64,000 nt of DNA. Source: RPQJ01 sp963762315 (GTDB lineage Bacteria; Pseudomonadota; Gammaproteobacteria; Steroidobacterales; Steroidobacteraceae). Each line of letters starts with the position of its first letter. Within the stretch, counting starts at the first letter, position 1. Of the stretch, positions 8,841 through 18,387 are shown in pieces. The translations under genes were made by a program, and so were the position numbers. The notes under the pieces were generated by a model that was not told the origin of the DNA, did not search any database, and worked only from the letters and a program-made list of their open reading frames with translations. Where the stretch lies: positions 620,001 through 684,000 of the forward strand of contig CAVXKO010000007.1 of assembly GCA_963762315.1 (NCBI GenBank). The letters run 5' to 3'.

Positions 8841-9502
8841 CCGGGCAGGCGGCCGCTCACGATCAGGTGGCGGTCGGACACCGTCTTGACGCGCGAGCGC
8901 GCCGAGCCCGCAGGCATCGAGCTGGGCGCGCACCTCGCCGGGCTCGAACGCGGCGCAGAGCGAGTGGAAGAAATCGCGCTTCAGCACCTCGGGCTCATGG
9001 CCGGAGTACTTCTCGACGATCGCCCAGGCCGCCTCCCGGGACTCGGGACGGAACAGGTCCATCACGAGCACGGCCGCACCCGGCGCACCCGCGGCCAGGA
9101 TCGATCGCCAGAGCCCTGCGGCTCGTGCAGGTGGTGCAGGAGGCTGTTGCTGATGATCGCGTCGTAGCGAGGCAGCGGCAGGCGCGCGCCCGGCAGCATG
9201 CCCTCGACGAACTGCACGCGGCCCTGCAGGTTCGGCATCGCCGCGAGGCGGGCCTCGCCGTGCGCAAGCATGGCGCGCGGCGCCGTCGAGGCCGTGCACG
9301 GTCAGCGCGGAAAGCGCTGCGCGAGGCGCAGCACGATGTCGCCCGGGCCGCAGCCGAGGTCGAGCACGGCGCCGCGCGAAGCCGGGAAATTCCGCGGCAA
9401 ACGCCTCGACGAAGCGCTGGTTGGGTTCGGAGAAGTCGGCGTTCGCGTAGGCGGCGCCTGCTCCGACTCGTCCATGAGTTCGGGTTCGGGGATTCTCTGC
9501 AT
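8837..9502 (-). CDS. Class I SAM-dependent methyltransferase, heavily frame-disrupted
   Basis: The SAM-binding motif I LDLGCGPGDIVLRLAQRFP and a downstream DAIISNSLLHHLHEP identify the Rossmann methyltransferase fold. The expected length is about 220 residues. Family-like residues hop between frames at least five times, for example AYANADFSEPNQRFVEAF between 9380 and 9450, then LDLGCG, then TVHGLDGA, then MLAHGEARLAAMPNLQGRV. The C terminus (VSDRHLIVSGRLPG) ends in a TGA that overlaps the plsB start. The substrate is unknown. The density of slips makes sequence error the likeliest cause, though real decay cannot be excluded. Confidence 0.7.
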
Positions 9503-9536
9503 GGTTGTTCTGCGGTCGCAGGCGCCGGGAAGGGTC

Positions 9537-9830
9537 CTATTGCTGTTCCGGGACTTGCTCGGCCGTGCCGCCGCTGTCGGCAGCCTCGATAGCCGCGTCG
9601 GTGTCGGCCTTGCCCTGCATGATCGTGCCTTCGACCGACCGGGCCTTGTCCTCGGTCCGGATCATGTCGTCGAACACGGTTTCGTCCTTGGTGCCGTGGC
9701 GCGCCTCGACGTCCGGAGCCGGCCCGGCAGCGGCCTGTTCGTCGGCCGGCTCGTGCGGCGTCGGCGAGCCGCAGGCCACGAGCCAGGTGAGCGCCAGCCC
9801 GGCAGCCGCTAATCTAGCGATTGAATTCAT
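9537..9830 (-). CDS. Small predicted lipoprotein
   Basis: From the ATG of MNSIARLAAAGLAL the protein has 97 residues. A signal peptide ends in the lipobox LVAC, so the mature protein begins with a lipidated cysteine. The rest is acidic, alanine-rich and without a recognised domain (RTEDKARSVEGTIMQGKADT). A further ATG 18 bases upstream is in frame but would lengthen the signal peptide. Function unknown. Confidence 0.6.
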   Translation of the reverse strand: MNSIARLAAAGLALTWLVACGSPTPHEPADEQAAAGPAPDVEARHGTKDETVFDDMIRTEDKARSVEGTIMQGKADTDAAIEAADSGGTAEQVPEQQ

Positions 9831-9879
9831 GAGGCACCCCGCTCGCAAAGTGGGGCGAGTTTACCCCAGGGGGTCGGAC

Positions 9880-10687
9880 ATGAGCGCATTTGCGGGCCGG
9901 GTCGTCGTCGTCACCGGGGCCTCGGAGGGCATCGGTCGAGCTTTCTGCAGGTGCGCTGGCGCCGCACCGCCCGAAGCTGGTCCTGGCGGCCCGGGCAACC
10001 GCGAACGCCTCGATTCGCTGGCCGCCGAATGCACGAGCCTTGGGGCCGAGGCGCTGGTCGTGCCGACCGACGTGACGGACCAGGGTGCCTGCCGCCGGCT
10101 CGTCGAAGCGGCGGTCGAGCGCTTCGGCGGCATCGACGTGCTCGTGAACAATGCCGGCGGCACGATGTGGACCCGGCTGGACGAGATCGAGGACGTCTCG
10201 ATCTTCGAGCGCCTCATGCGGCTCAACTACCTCGGCAGCGTCTACCCCACCTACTACGCGCTGCCTCACCTAAAGCGTTCGCAGGGCCGGATCGTCGGCG
10301 TCGCGAGCATCGGCGGGCCTGATCGGCGTGCCGACGCGCACGGGCTACTCCGCGGCCAAGCACGCGGTGATCGGCTTCTTCGACTCGCTGCGGGTCGAGA
10401 TGGCGGACGCCGGCGTGAGCGTCACGCTGGTGTGCCCGGATTTCGTCGTCTCGGAGATCCACAAGCGGGCGCTCGGCGCCGACGGCAAGCCTCTCGGCGC
10501 GAACCCGATGGCGAACTCGAAGATCATGACCGCCGAGGAATGCGCCGCGCTGATGGTCGGCGCGATCGAGCGGCGCGAGCGCATGCTGGTGACGTCGGGC
10601 CGCGGCAGGCTCGCGCGCTGGATGAAGCTCATCGCGCCGGGACGCGTCGACCGGATGGCGGCCGCCGCGATCCGCGACAAGCGCTGA
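9880..10687 (+). CDS. Short-chain dehydrogenase/reductase, frame-disrupted
   Basis: This is an NAD(P)-dependent oxidoreductase of unknown substrate. The cofactor motif TGASEGIG follows the ATG start (MSAFAGRVVVV). NNAGG and the catalytic YSAAK (in TGYSAAKHAVIGF) are present. The end (RVDRMAAAAIRDKR) is typical of DHRS7B-like SDRs. The span of 808 bases is not a multiple of three: frame changes are needed near 9945, near 10000 and near 10315. All catalytic motifs survive, so the disruption is probably a sequence artefact. Confidence 0.75.
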
Positions 10688-10693
10688 TCCGCG

Positions 10694-11209
10694 TCAGAGG
10701 AACTCGTCGATCGAGAACAGGAAGTACGCGAACAGGTGATTGATCATCCGGATCTGGTCGAGGAGCCGGTGATCGGAGTCGAGGATGTGCAGCGTCGCCT
10801 TGTGCTCGCGCGCGAAGCGGATGCTGTTGTCGACGGGAATCACCTCGTCGCGCCAGCCGTGGATGATCGTCGTCGGGCAGGCCGCCGGGCGCGGGCTGAA
10901 TTTCTCGTAGCCCGGCATGTAGAGCGGCGGGTGCCAGCAGGAACATGCCGCGCGCCTGCAGCAGGGACGAGCCCGCCACCGTGAAACGTAGCCGCCCATG
11001 CTCGAGCCGACGAGCACGAGCGAGCCGCGCAGGTCCTTGCAGAAGGCGAGCAGCCGCGTGACCCGCTCCTTCGGATCGTCGATGCCGCGGTAGTCGACGG
11101 ATTCGACGATGAACCCCTCTTCCCGCGCGATCTCCGCCATCGCCGCGATCTTGCTGCCCCACGGTTCGCTGTCCTTGCCATGGGAGAAGACCACGTACCT
11201 GTCCGTCAT
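10694..11209 (-). CDS. Alpha/beta-hydrolase, YqiA-like esterase
   Basis: A small serine hydrolase of about 171 residues from MTDRYVVFSHGKDSEPWG. The nucleophile elbow is GSSMGGY, the acid lies in IIHGWRDEVIPV, and the histidine follows in LDSDHRLLDQ. Between 10990 and 10930 the sequence leaves the frame and returns: the other frame reads TVAGSSLLQARGMFLLAP, which fits the family better than the main-frame residues. That implies two compensating indels. It converges with the SDR gene. Confidence 0.72.
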   Translation of the reverse strand: MTDRYVVFSHGKDSEPWGSKIAAMAEIAREEGFIVESVDYRGIDDPKERVTRLLAFCKDLRGSLVLVGSSMGGYVSRWRARPCCRRAACSCWHPPLYMPGYEKFSPRPAACPTTIIHGWRDEVIPVDNSIRFAREHKATLHILDSDHRLLDQIRMINHLFAYFLFSIDEFL

Positions 11210-11282
11210 CCGCATGCCCACCCTTCGAACGCCGAATTCCGCCGTAACATGATAAGCCTTTCGCTGGCCGCGGAAGGGTGCG

Positions 11283-11686
11283 TCAGTTCTCGTCGCCGGC
11301 CGGTGCATCCTGGTCTGCACCGACCATCCACAGCCAGCGATCCATGCCGCTCCACCGGCGCTGCCCCAGCCGATGCTCGCGCAGGTTCACGCGCCCGCCG
11401 ACGATGGCCACGCCCTCGCGCCGCAGCCGCCGGCCTGCCTGCGATGCGAATCGGAGCCGTCCGGAAACGCGATTCGCCCGCCGGCCGCCACGACGCGATG
11501 CCACGGCACCTTCGATCCTTTCGGCAATTTCGACAGCACGCGGCCGACGAGCCGCGCGCGCCGCGGCTGTCCGGCCCGTTCGGCGACGGCGCCGTACGTC
11601 GTGACCATGCCGCGGGGAATGCGCTCGACCACCGCGAGGATCGCTGCAGCGGCGGCATCCGAATCCTTGTGCGCGGGCGATGCCAT
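11283..11686 (-). CDS. Alkyltransferase-like protein (ATL, MGMT family), frame-disrupted
   Basis: ATL proteins bind O6-alkylguanine and flag it for nucleotide excision repair. The N-terminal part carries PRGMVTTYGAVAERAG and the recognition-helix region RARLVGRVLSKLP. The active-site motif is PWHRVV. Tryptophan replaces the alkyl-acceptor cysteine of PCHRVV in true methyltransferases, which defines ATL. The C-terminal third (LRREGVAIVGGRVNLREHRL, ending DAPAGDEN) is one frame away, with a slip near 11440. Expected total is about 134 residues. Confidence 0.75.
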
Positions 11687-11798
11687 TGCGACGCGATGCT
11701 AGGTCGGGACCGATCCGCGGGCAAGCGTCCGGCAAGACAGGATCCCGTCCGGCAGTACAGAATCGCGGCTCGCAGCCAAGGCACAGGAAATCCCGTTC

Positions 11799-14700
11799 TT
11801 GAACGACCCCCGCCCGCGCGGCTGGCGCATCGCGATCGACCGCGGCGGCACGTTCACGGACATCGTCGCGATCGGGCCCGACGGCGGCCTGCACACGCAC
11901 AAGGTGCTTTCGCAGCGATCCGCGCCGGCCGGGCGACCCGGCTGCGCGGGGCATCGCGGAAGTGCTGCGCGCGGCACGCGCAATCGGGCGCCCGTGTCGA
12001 ATCCGTGCGCCTCGGCACCACCGTCGCGACCAACGCCCTGCTCGAGCGCAAGGGCGAGCCCACGGTGCTGGTGACGACGCGCGGCTTTCGCGACGCGCTG
12101 CGCATCGGTTACCAGGAACGGCCCGACATCTTCGCCCGCGCGATCCGCCGGCCGGAGATGCTCTACACGCGCGTCATCGAAGCGGATGAGCGCTGCGACG
12201 CGGCCGGTGACGTGCTGGCGCTGCCTCGATGAGGCGCGCCTCCGCAAGGACCTGCAATCCGCGCGCGACGCCGGATTCGATTCCGTGGCGATCGTGTTCC
12301 TGCACGGGTTTCGCCATCCCGCGCACGAGCGGCAGGCCGCGGCCCTGGCGCGTGCACTCGGGTTCGGCGAGGTCGTCGCGTCGCACGAGGCGGCGCCCAT
12401 GCTCGGCTACGTCGCGCGTGGCGACACGACGGTCGCAGACGCCTATCTCTCGCCGGTGCTGCTGCGCTACGTGCGGGAGTTCAGCCGCGAAGTCGCAGCC
12501 CGCTTCGGCGGCCCGCCGCTGCTGCTGATGCAGAGCAACGGCGGGCTCGTCGACGCCGCGGGCCTGCGCGGCGTGAACGGCGTGCTGTCGGGCCCGGCCG
12601 GCGGCGTGGTCGGCATGGTCGCAGCCGGTTCCGGGGACGGCTCGCGCCGGCTCATCGGTTTCGACATGGGCGGCACGTCCACGGACGTGAGCCTCTTTAC
12701 CGGCGAACTTCCGCGCCGCTTCATGGCCGAGATCGATGGCGTGCGCCTGCAGGCGCCGATGATGGACATCCAGACGATCGCGGCGGGCGGCGGCTCGATC
12801 GTGCGTTTCGCTGACGGTCGCCTGCAGGTCGGGCCCGATTCCGCCGGTGCCGACCCGGGCCCCGCCTGTTATCGCAACGATGGGCCCGCGGCGCTGACGG
12901 ATTGCAACGTCGTGCTCGGGCGCATTCCACCGGCGCGCTTTCCGCATGTCTTCGGGCCCCGGGGCAACGAGCCCATCGACCCACGGGCGTCGCGCGAGCG
13001 GCTCACAACCATCGCGGCCGAGGCATCCGGGCACGGCGCCCGCTTCACCGTGGAATCGCTCGCCGAAGCCTTCGTGCAGGTGGGCGTCGCGCGCATGGCC
13101 AACGCCGTGCGCGAGTTGACCCTGCATCACGGCCAGGATGCCACGACGTTCTCTCTGGTGAGCTTCGGTGGGGCGGCGGGACAGCACGCCTGCGCCGTCG
13201 CCGAGGCACTCGATGTGCGCGAGGTCCTGCTGCATCCGCTCGCGGGCGTGCTCTCGGCCTATGGCATCGCTCTGGCCGGCCGGCGCGTCATCCGTCAGCG
13301 CACGGCAGAGTTTGCCCTCGATGCCGCCGGGCATGCGCGAGCCGCCGGCATCCTCGACGAACTGGCGGGTGAAGCGGCCCGCGAACTGCACCGGCAAGGC
13401 ATCGAGGACCGGAGGATCGAACGCCGCCGGGTTGCGCACCTGCGCCTCGCCGGCTCGGACACGTCGCTCGAACTCGCCTGGCAGGCGCCCGCCGCGCTGC
13501 GGGACGAGTTCGTCGCGGCGCACGAGCGACTCTACGGGTTCGCACCGCACGATCCCGCCATCGTCATCGGCGCGCTGACCGCGGAGGGCATCGAGACGGT
13601 GAGCGACGAGCCGCCTCGTGTGTCCGCTGCACAGGGCGCGGTCCTGGCGGAGCCCGAAACGACGCCCGTTTGGCTCGATGGCCGCTGGCAGCCGGTGCCG
13701 TTGCTGGCGCGTGCGAACCTGCGCGCCGGGCAGCACCTCGAGGGACCGCTGCTGCTGGCCGAGGACGGCGCGACGAGCTGGATTGCGCCAGGCTGGGCCG
13801 GCGAGGTCGCCGCGCACGGTTGCCTCGTCCTGCGCCGCACCGGACGTGCGGCGCGAGCCGCCGAGGAAGCAATCGGGGCGCCCGACCCGATGCGTCTCGA
13901 GGTTTTCAACGGCCTCTACATGCACGTCGCCGAGCAGATGGGCGCAGTGCTGCGCCAGACGGCCAGCTCGGTGAACATCAAGGAGCGTCTCGACTTTTCC
14001 TGCGCGATCTTCGACGGCGAGGCCAATCTCGTCGCCAATGCGCCGCACATGCCCGTGCATCTCGGATCGATGGGCGCGAGCGTTGCCGCCGTGATCGCGG
14101 CCCATGGCCAGGACATGCGCGCGGGCGATGCCTTCCTCCTGAACTCGCCGTACGACGGCGGAACGCACCTGCCCGACATGACCGTGGTCTCGCCGGTCTT
14201 CTCGCCGGACGGCGCGAGCATCGATTTCTTCACGGCCTCCCGCGCGCACCATGCGGACGTCGGCGGCGTCACGCCGGGGTCGATGCCGCCCGGCAGCCGC
14301 GACATTCGCGAGGAAGGCGCGCTGATCCCGCCGACGCGCATCCTGCGCGACGGGCTGCTCGACGACGCTCGCGTGAAGTCGCTGCTGCTCGGCAACCCGT
14401 TCCCGGCGCGCAACGTTGCGCAGAATCTAGCCGACCTGCGCGCGCAGCTGGCGGCCAACGCCAGGGGCGCCCGCGAGCTGCAGCGCGCCGCGGGCGAGCA
14501 CGGTCGCGCCACCCTCCTCGCCTACATGCGCCACGTGCAGGACAACGCCGAGCTGTGCATGCGGCGCGCGATCCGCCGACTGCGCGACGGGCACTTCCGC
14601 TACGAGATGGACGACGGCCAGGCGATCGAGGTCAAGGCCTCCGTCGACCGCGATGCCGGCAGCGCCGTCATCGACTTCACCGGGACTTCGCCGCAGCGCG

Positions 14701-15426
14701 ACAACAATTTCAACGCGCCGCGCGCCGTCACCGTCGCCGCGGTGCTGTACGTGTTCCGCACGCTGATCGACGAGCCGATTCCGCTCAACGCCGGTTGCCT
14801 GCGGCCGCTCACCATCCACGTGCCGCCGCGCTCGATGCTCGACCCGGGCTTCCCGGCCGCCGTCGTGGCGGGCAACGTCGAGACGTCGCAGTGCATCGTG
14901 GACGCGCTCTACGGCGCACTCGGGCTGCAGGCGGCCTCGCAGGGCACGATGAACAACTTCACCTTCGGCAACGAGCGCTACCAGTACTACGAGACGATTG
15001 CGGGCGGCGCGGGCGCGGGCCCCGGCTACGACGGCGCGAGCGGCGTCCAGACGCACATGACGAACTCGCGGCTGACGGACCCCGAGGTGCTCGAGAACCG
15101 CTTCCCCGTGCTGCTGCGCGAGTTTTCGCTGCGGGCCGGTTCGGGAGGTGCCGGCCGGCACCGCGGCGGCGACGGACTGGTGCGACGCATCGAGTTCCGC
15201 GAGCCCATGACGGCGGCGATCCTGGCGAACCACCGGCGCATCCGGCCGTTCGGTCTCGCGGGCGGCGAGCCGGGTCAGGCCGGGGTCAATCGCTGGATAC
15301 GCGCCGACGGGCGCTCAGAGACCTTGCCCGCGACGGTGCAGCTCGACGCCCTTGCGTGCCGACCAGGTCGAGATCGCGACTCCCGGCGGCGGCGGCTTCG
15401 GGTTGCCCGGAACGCGCGGCCGTTGA
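11799..15426 (+). CDS. Fused hydantoinase/5-oxoprolinase-type hydrolase (HyuA-HyuB), frame-disrupted
   Basis: This family performs ATP-dependent opening of cyclic amides such as 5-oxoproline or hydantoins. The span of 1209 codons equals a bacterial 5-oxoprolinase with both subunits fused. The HyuA part has the phosphate-binding DRGGTFTDIVA at the N terminus, LGTTVATNALLERKG, and FDMGGTSTDVSLF. The HyuB part begins near 13890 (RLEVFNGLYMHVAEQMG) and contains ANAPHMPVHLGSM and NSPYDGGTHLPDM. It ends with the typical IATPGGGGFG at 15426. Frame slips occur near 11920-11990, near 12225 and near 15345. The start is a TTG (MNDPRPRGWRIA). Exact substrate cannot be told from sequence. Confidence 0.88.
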
Positions 15427-17142
15427 GTCCGAGTCCGGCCGCGGCTCTAAATGCTGGCCGAACAGGTGCTGCGCCAACGTGCGCCTCGGCAGCGTGTCGT
15501 CGACCGACCGATCCGAATCGAACTCGGGCACCGTCATGCGCGTGTCGGCCGGCAGCCGGTTCGAGCGGACCGGGCGCACGCTGCTGCCCTCGGGCCGGTG
15601 CGTGATCATGAACGACTGGTACTCGTCGGGCCGCTGCGTGCGCAGCGACACGAGCATGTTCACGCAACCTGCGTCGAGATCCTCGGGCGACACGATGCGC
15701 TCGTCGCAGACCACGGTGCACGCTTCGCCTTCGGCGCTGCCGAACACGCCCGCCGCCGCCAGCGGCTGCAGGAAGTTGCGTACCTGCCGCTCGAGGCGCG
15801 ACCACGTGCTGCGATCGCGCCCTTCGAACCGCGCCCACCGCGTGCCGATCTCGATGCTGTTGAGGATGAGCAACTGGCGGCGCCGCGCCGTGAGCAGCTG
15901 ACTGTCGGGACCGGCGCCCGACCCGCCCGCCAGCGTCTTGAGCGGCACGCCGCGCGGATCGGCCGAACGCAGCGACTGCAACGGGTTGACGCCGTGCGAC
16001 ACCAGCCGCGCGCGTTCGCCTTCGGTGAGCAATCGCGCCGGCCTCGAGCCCGGGCGCAGCAGGATCTCCTCGTCGGGTCCCGCGCTCCAGAGCGGACGGT
16101 GCACGTCCATGCGCGCGAGCGCGCCGGCGACGGCGCCGCTGTTGCCGAAGGTTTCGTAGCGGCCGCGCAATCGATCGAAGGCGAGCACGCGCGGGAAACA
16201 CATGAGCGCGTGGTCGCTGTGAAAAGCCCACTCGCGCAGGCCGTGCAGCGCTTCGTCGCAGGTGTCCCACGCCGCCGGCGGGTCGACGATGAGCATCATG
16301 CGGCGGTCGCGGCAGAACTGCGACGCGGCGAGCAGCACGCTCGGGCCGACGTCGCGGTCGCGCGCGGGCGGCGGAATGCACAGGAAATGCAGGGTTTCGG
16401 CGCCGCGCAGCGCGAACAGGCCGGTGCCGCGATCCGGCGAGCCGATCAGGTCGTAGTCGGTGAGCGGCGCGCCGTCGTCGCCGTCCGGGTTGGAGTCGAC
16501 GTAGCCGATCGGGTGGCGCGCGCCCGCACGGAACGTCCGGTCGGGCCGCACGCCCGGCGCGGCGCCGCGCACGCGCACCAGCATCGATTCCTGCAGTGCC
16601 GAAGCTACGAATCGCGTCGAGCCGGGCTCGATCGAGATGCGACGGAAGATCTCCTGGTCCTCGATGTGCTCGGAGCCGAGGGCGCGCACGCGCTGCAGGA
16701 CGAGGTTGAAGCGGTCGTCTTCGGCGGCGCCGATGTTGTCGTAGTCCACGGACGCGCGCAGCACTTCGCGCGAACCGGGGCTCAGCGCTTCGAGCGTGAG
16801 CGACTCGTTGCCGCAAGGCAGCGTGATGGTGGCGGGCGCGCCGCCGTTCACCACGCGCACGACGACGGCGTCACGGCCGCCGCATTCGAAGAACTGCTCG
16901 AGGGCGTACGAAAGCGGGCTCGGCTGCCAGAGCCCGCCGAAGACCTGCTGGTAATCGGCGAAGCTGTGCAGGAGCACCGGCCGATTGACGGGGCCGCGCA
17001 GCGCGCGGCCGATGAAGGCCGTCACGGTCGTCGGCAGGCAACCGATGGCGTGATCCGATCCCGCTCCCTCGGTGACGACGATCCCGTTGGAATTCACTTC
17101 AGACAATGCACGGCCCTGGTGCGCGCAACGATCGCGGGTCAC
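15286..17142 (-). CDS. Orphan contractile-tail sheath-like protein
   Basis: The reading frame gives up to 618 residues of the phage/R-pyocin/eCIS tail sheath family. Residues about 32-85 read LPTTVTAFIGRALRGPVN and FGGLWQPSPLSYALEQFF, then GGRDAVVVRVVNGG. The C-terminal sheath domain has ILNSIEIGTRWARFEGRDR, NFLQPLAAAGVFG and the CDERIVSPEDLDAG stretch. Sheaths normally need a tube, baseplate, chaperone and AAA ATPase; none is nearby, and its neighbours are metabolic genes. Start options are GTG at 17142 or GTG at 17097, neither with a good ribosome site. The last 45-50 residues are antisense to the convergent oxoprolinase gene and do not look sheath-like, so the true end may be near 15450 after a frame slip. 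Confidence 0.8.
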   Translation of the reverse strand: MTRDRCAHQGRALSEVNSNGIVVTEGAGSDHAIGCLPTTVTAFIGRALRGPVNRPVLLHSFADYQQVFGGLWQPSPLSYALEQFFECGGRDAVVVRVVNGGAPATITLPCGNESLTLEALSPGSREVLRASVDYDNIGAAEDDRFNLVLQRVRALGSEHIEDQEIFRRISIEPGSTRFVASALQESMLVRVRGAAPGVRPDRTFRAGARHPIGYVDSNPDGDDGAPLTDYDLIGSPDRGTGLFALRGAETLHFLCIPPPARDRDVGPSVLLAASQFCRDRRMMLIVDPPAAWDTCDEALHGLREWAFHSDHALMCFPRVLAFDRLRGRYETFGNSGAVAGALARMDVHRPLWSAGPDEEILLRPGSRPARLLTEGERARLVSHGVNPLQSLRSADPRGVPLKTLAGGSGAGPDSQLLTARRRQLLILNSIEIGTRWARFEGRDRSTWSRLERQVRNFLQPLAAAGVFGSAEGEACTVVCDERIVSPEDLDAGCVNMLVSLRTQRPDEYQSFMITHRPEGSSVRPVRSNRLPADTRMTVPEFDSDRSVDDTLPRRTLAQHLFGQHLEPRPDSDSTAARSGQPEAAAAGSRDLDLVGTQGRRAAPSRARSLSARRRVSSD

Positions 17143-17232
17143 ACCTTAGCACAACTCGTTGTATTTTCAGTGATCCGCAAACCCAAGCTGTTGAGGCAAC
17201 GGACCCGCCCCGAAATCGCGGCGCGGAAAATT

Positions 17233-18384
17233 TCAGGACAACTTCCTGCGCGGGCGCGGGGCCGGCGTGCGACGGACTTTCGGTGCCGGCACCGCGCGGC
17301 GCATGCGCTCGACGAACCAGCCGAGGCCAGCCTCGCCGCTCGCGATCGGACTTTGCGTCGCATCTCCCGTGGCGATGCCTTGCTGCACACGCTCGACCAC
17401 GCGACGGTCGTCGTCGCCCGCGCGGCGCGCGATGCGATGGTGGAGATAACGCGCGACGCGCATCTCGCGCGATGCATCCGGCAGTGCGTACACCACCGAA
17501 CGCAGCAGTGACTGACCCGGCTGCGCCGGCAGCACCCGCGTGACGGCAACCGTGTCCGGGGACACGTCGATCGTGAAGTTGGGCCAGACGAAGTAGCTCG
17601 CCCAGAGCCGGCGTTGCTCCCTGGGTAACCCGATCGACTCGGGCAGCCAGCGGTCGTAAGCGCGCACCGACCACGTCGCCGTGTCGAGGGCACCGATTTG
17701 CGCAGAGAGCCGCAGCACGTCGTCGCCCCGCTCCTCGATCTCGAAGTGGCCGCCGACCCGCGGCTTCAGCAGCGGGCGGGCGACGGCCAGGTGATACGTG
17801 TCGAGCCGGTGCTGGCAGACGAGCTTCCAGTCGGCCTGGTATCGCTGCACGCGCGGCTCGCCCAGGCGGCGCAGCGCTTCGAATCGATGTGCCTCGAGTT
17901 CCGAGCGCACGGGCTCGAGCATTTCGGCGACGGAACGGGCCGGCCGCCCGAACGCGACGAACACGAAGCCGAGCCAGGTCTCGACCGGCAGGCCCGGCAA
18001 GCCGAGCGCGGAGCGGTCGAGTCCGGGATACGTCTCCTCGTGCGGCACGTGCACGAGCGAGCCGAGGTCGTCGTACTCCCAGGCGTGATACGGGCAGCGC
18101 AGCCGCCCCTGCACGCAGAAGGCCAGCCCGGTGCGCGGGTCGCCGTCGACGATGCGCGAGCCGCGGTGGCGGCAGACGTTGAGGAACGCGCGGATCCCGC
18201 CATCCCGGCCGCGCAGCAGGACGCCGGTGCGGCCGGCGAAATCGAACCGCAGCGCAGTGCCGGCGGCGGGCAGGTCGGAGACGTGACACGCGAGCTGCCA
18301 GCTCTTCAGCAGCTGTTCGCGCTCGAGGCTCGCGAAGTCGGGGTGCGTGTAGCGGGTGGCGTCGAGTCCCTGGACTGCGCTCAC
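17233..18384 (-). CDS. Rieske [2Fe-2S] aromatic-ring-hydroxylating oxygenase, alpha-subunit type
   Basis: The protein has 383 residues. The Rieske ligands are C-x-H in FLNVCRHRGSRIVDGD and C-x2-H in RLRCPYHAWEYD. The catalytic domain begins at the DWKLVCQHRLDTYHL region, where the mononuclear iron is normally held by D/E-x2-H-x4-H. Here DTYH is present, but the second histidine position is arginine (AVARP). The family oxidises aromatic, quaternary-amine or similar substrates with a separate reductase; no reductase or ferredoxin gene is next to it. It ends 4 bases from the start of the tail-sheath intergenic gap and begins 3 bases after the L,D-transpeptidase stop, so it is probably downstream of an independent promoter or read in reverse order from that gene. 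Confidence 0.88.
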   Translation of the reverse strand: MSAVQGLDATRYTHPDFASLEREQLLKSWQLACHVSDLPAAGTALRFDFAGRTGVLLRGRDGGIRAFLNVCRHRGSRIVDGDPRTGLAFCVQGRLRCPYHAWEYDDLGSLVHVPHEETYPGLDRSALGLPGLPVETWLGFVFVAFGRPARSVAEMLEPVRSELEAHRFEALRRLGEPRVQRYQADWKLVCQHRLDTYHLAVARPLLKPRVGGHFEIEERGDDVLRLSAQIGALDTATWSVRAYDRWLPESIGLPREQRRLWASYFVWPNFTIDVSPDTVAVTRVLPAQPGQSLLRSVVYALPDASREMRVARYLHHRIARRAGDDDRRVVERVQQGIATGDATQSPIASGEAGLGWFVERMRRAVPAPKVRRTPAPRPRRKLS

Positions 18385-18387
18385 GAC

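Noticed and set aside
12174..14252. 692-residue antisense open frame over the oxoprolinase gene
   Set aside because: Composition is arginine, alanine and histidine rich as expected for the reverse complement of a GC-rich gene; no recognisable domain.
15286..17142. Prophage or R-type tail locus
   Set aside because: Only the sheath homologue is present; no integrase, capsid, tube, baseplate, lysis or terminase gene is in the window.
15451..17511. 686-residue plus-strand open frame over the tail-sheath gene
   Set aside because: The opposite strand encodes a clear sheath; this frame has no family features.
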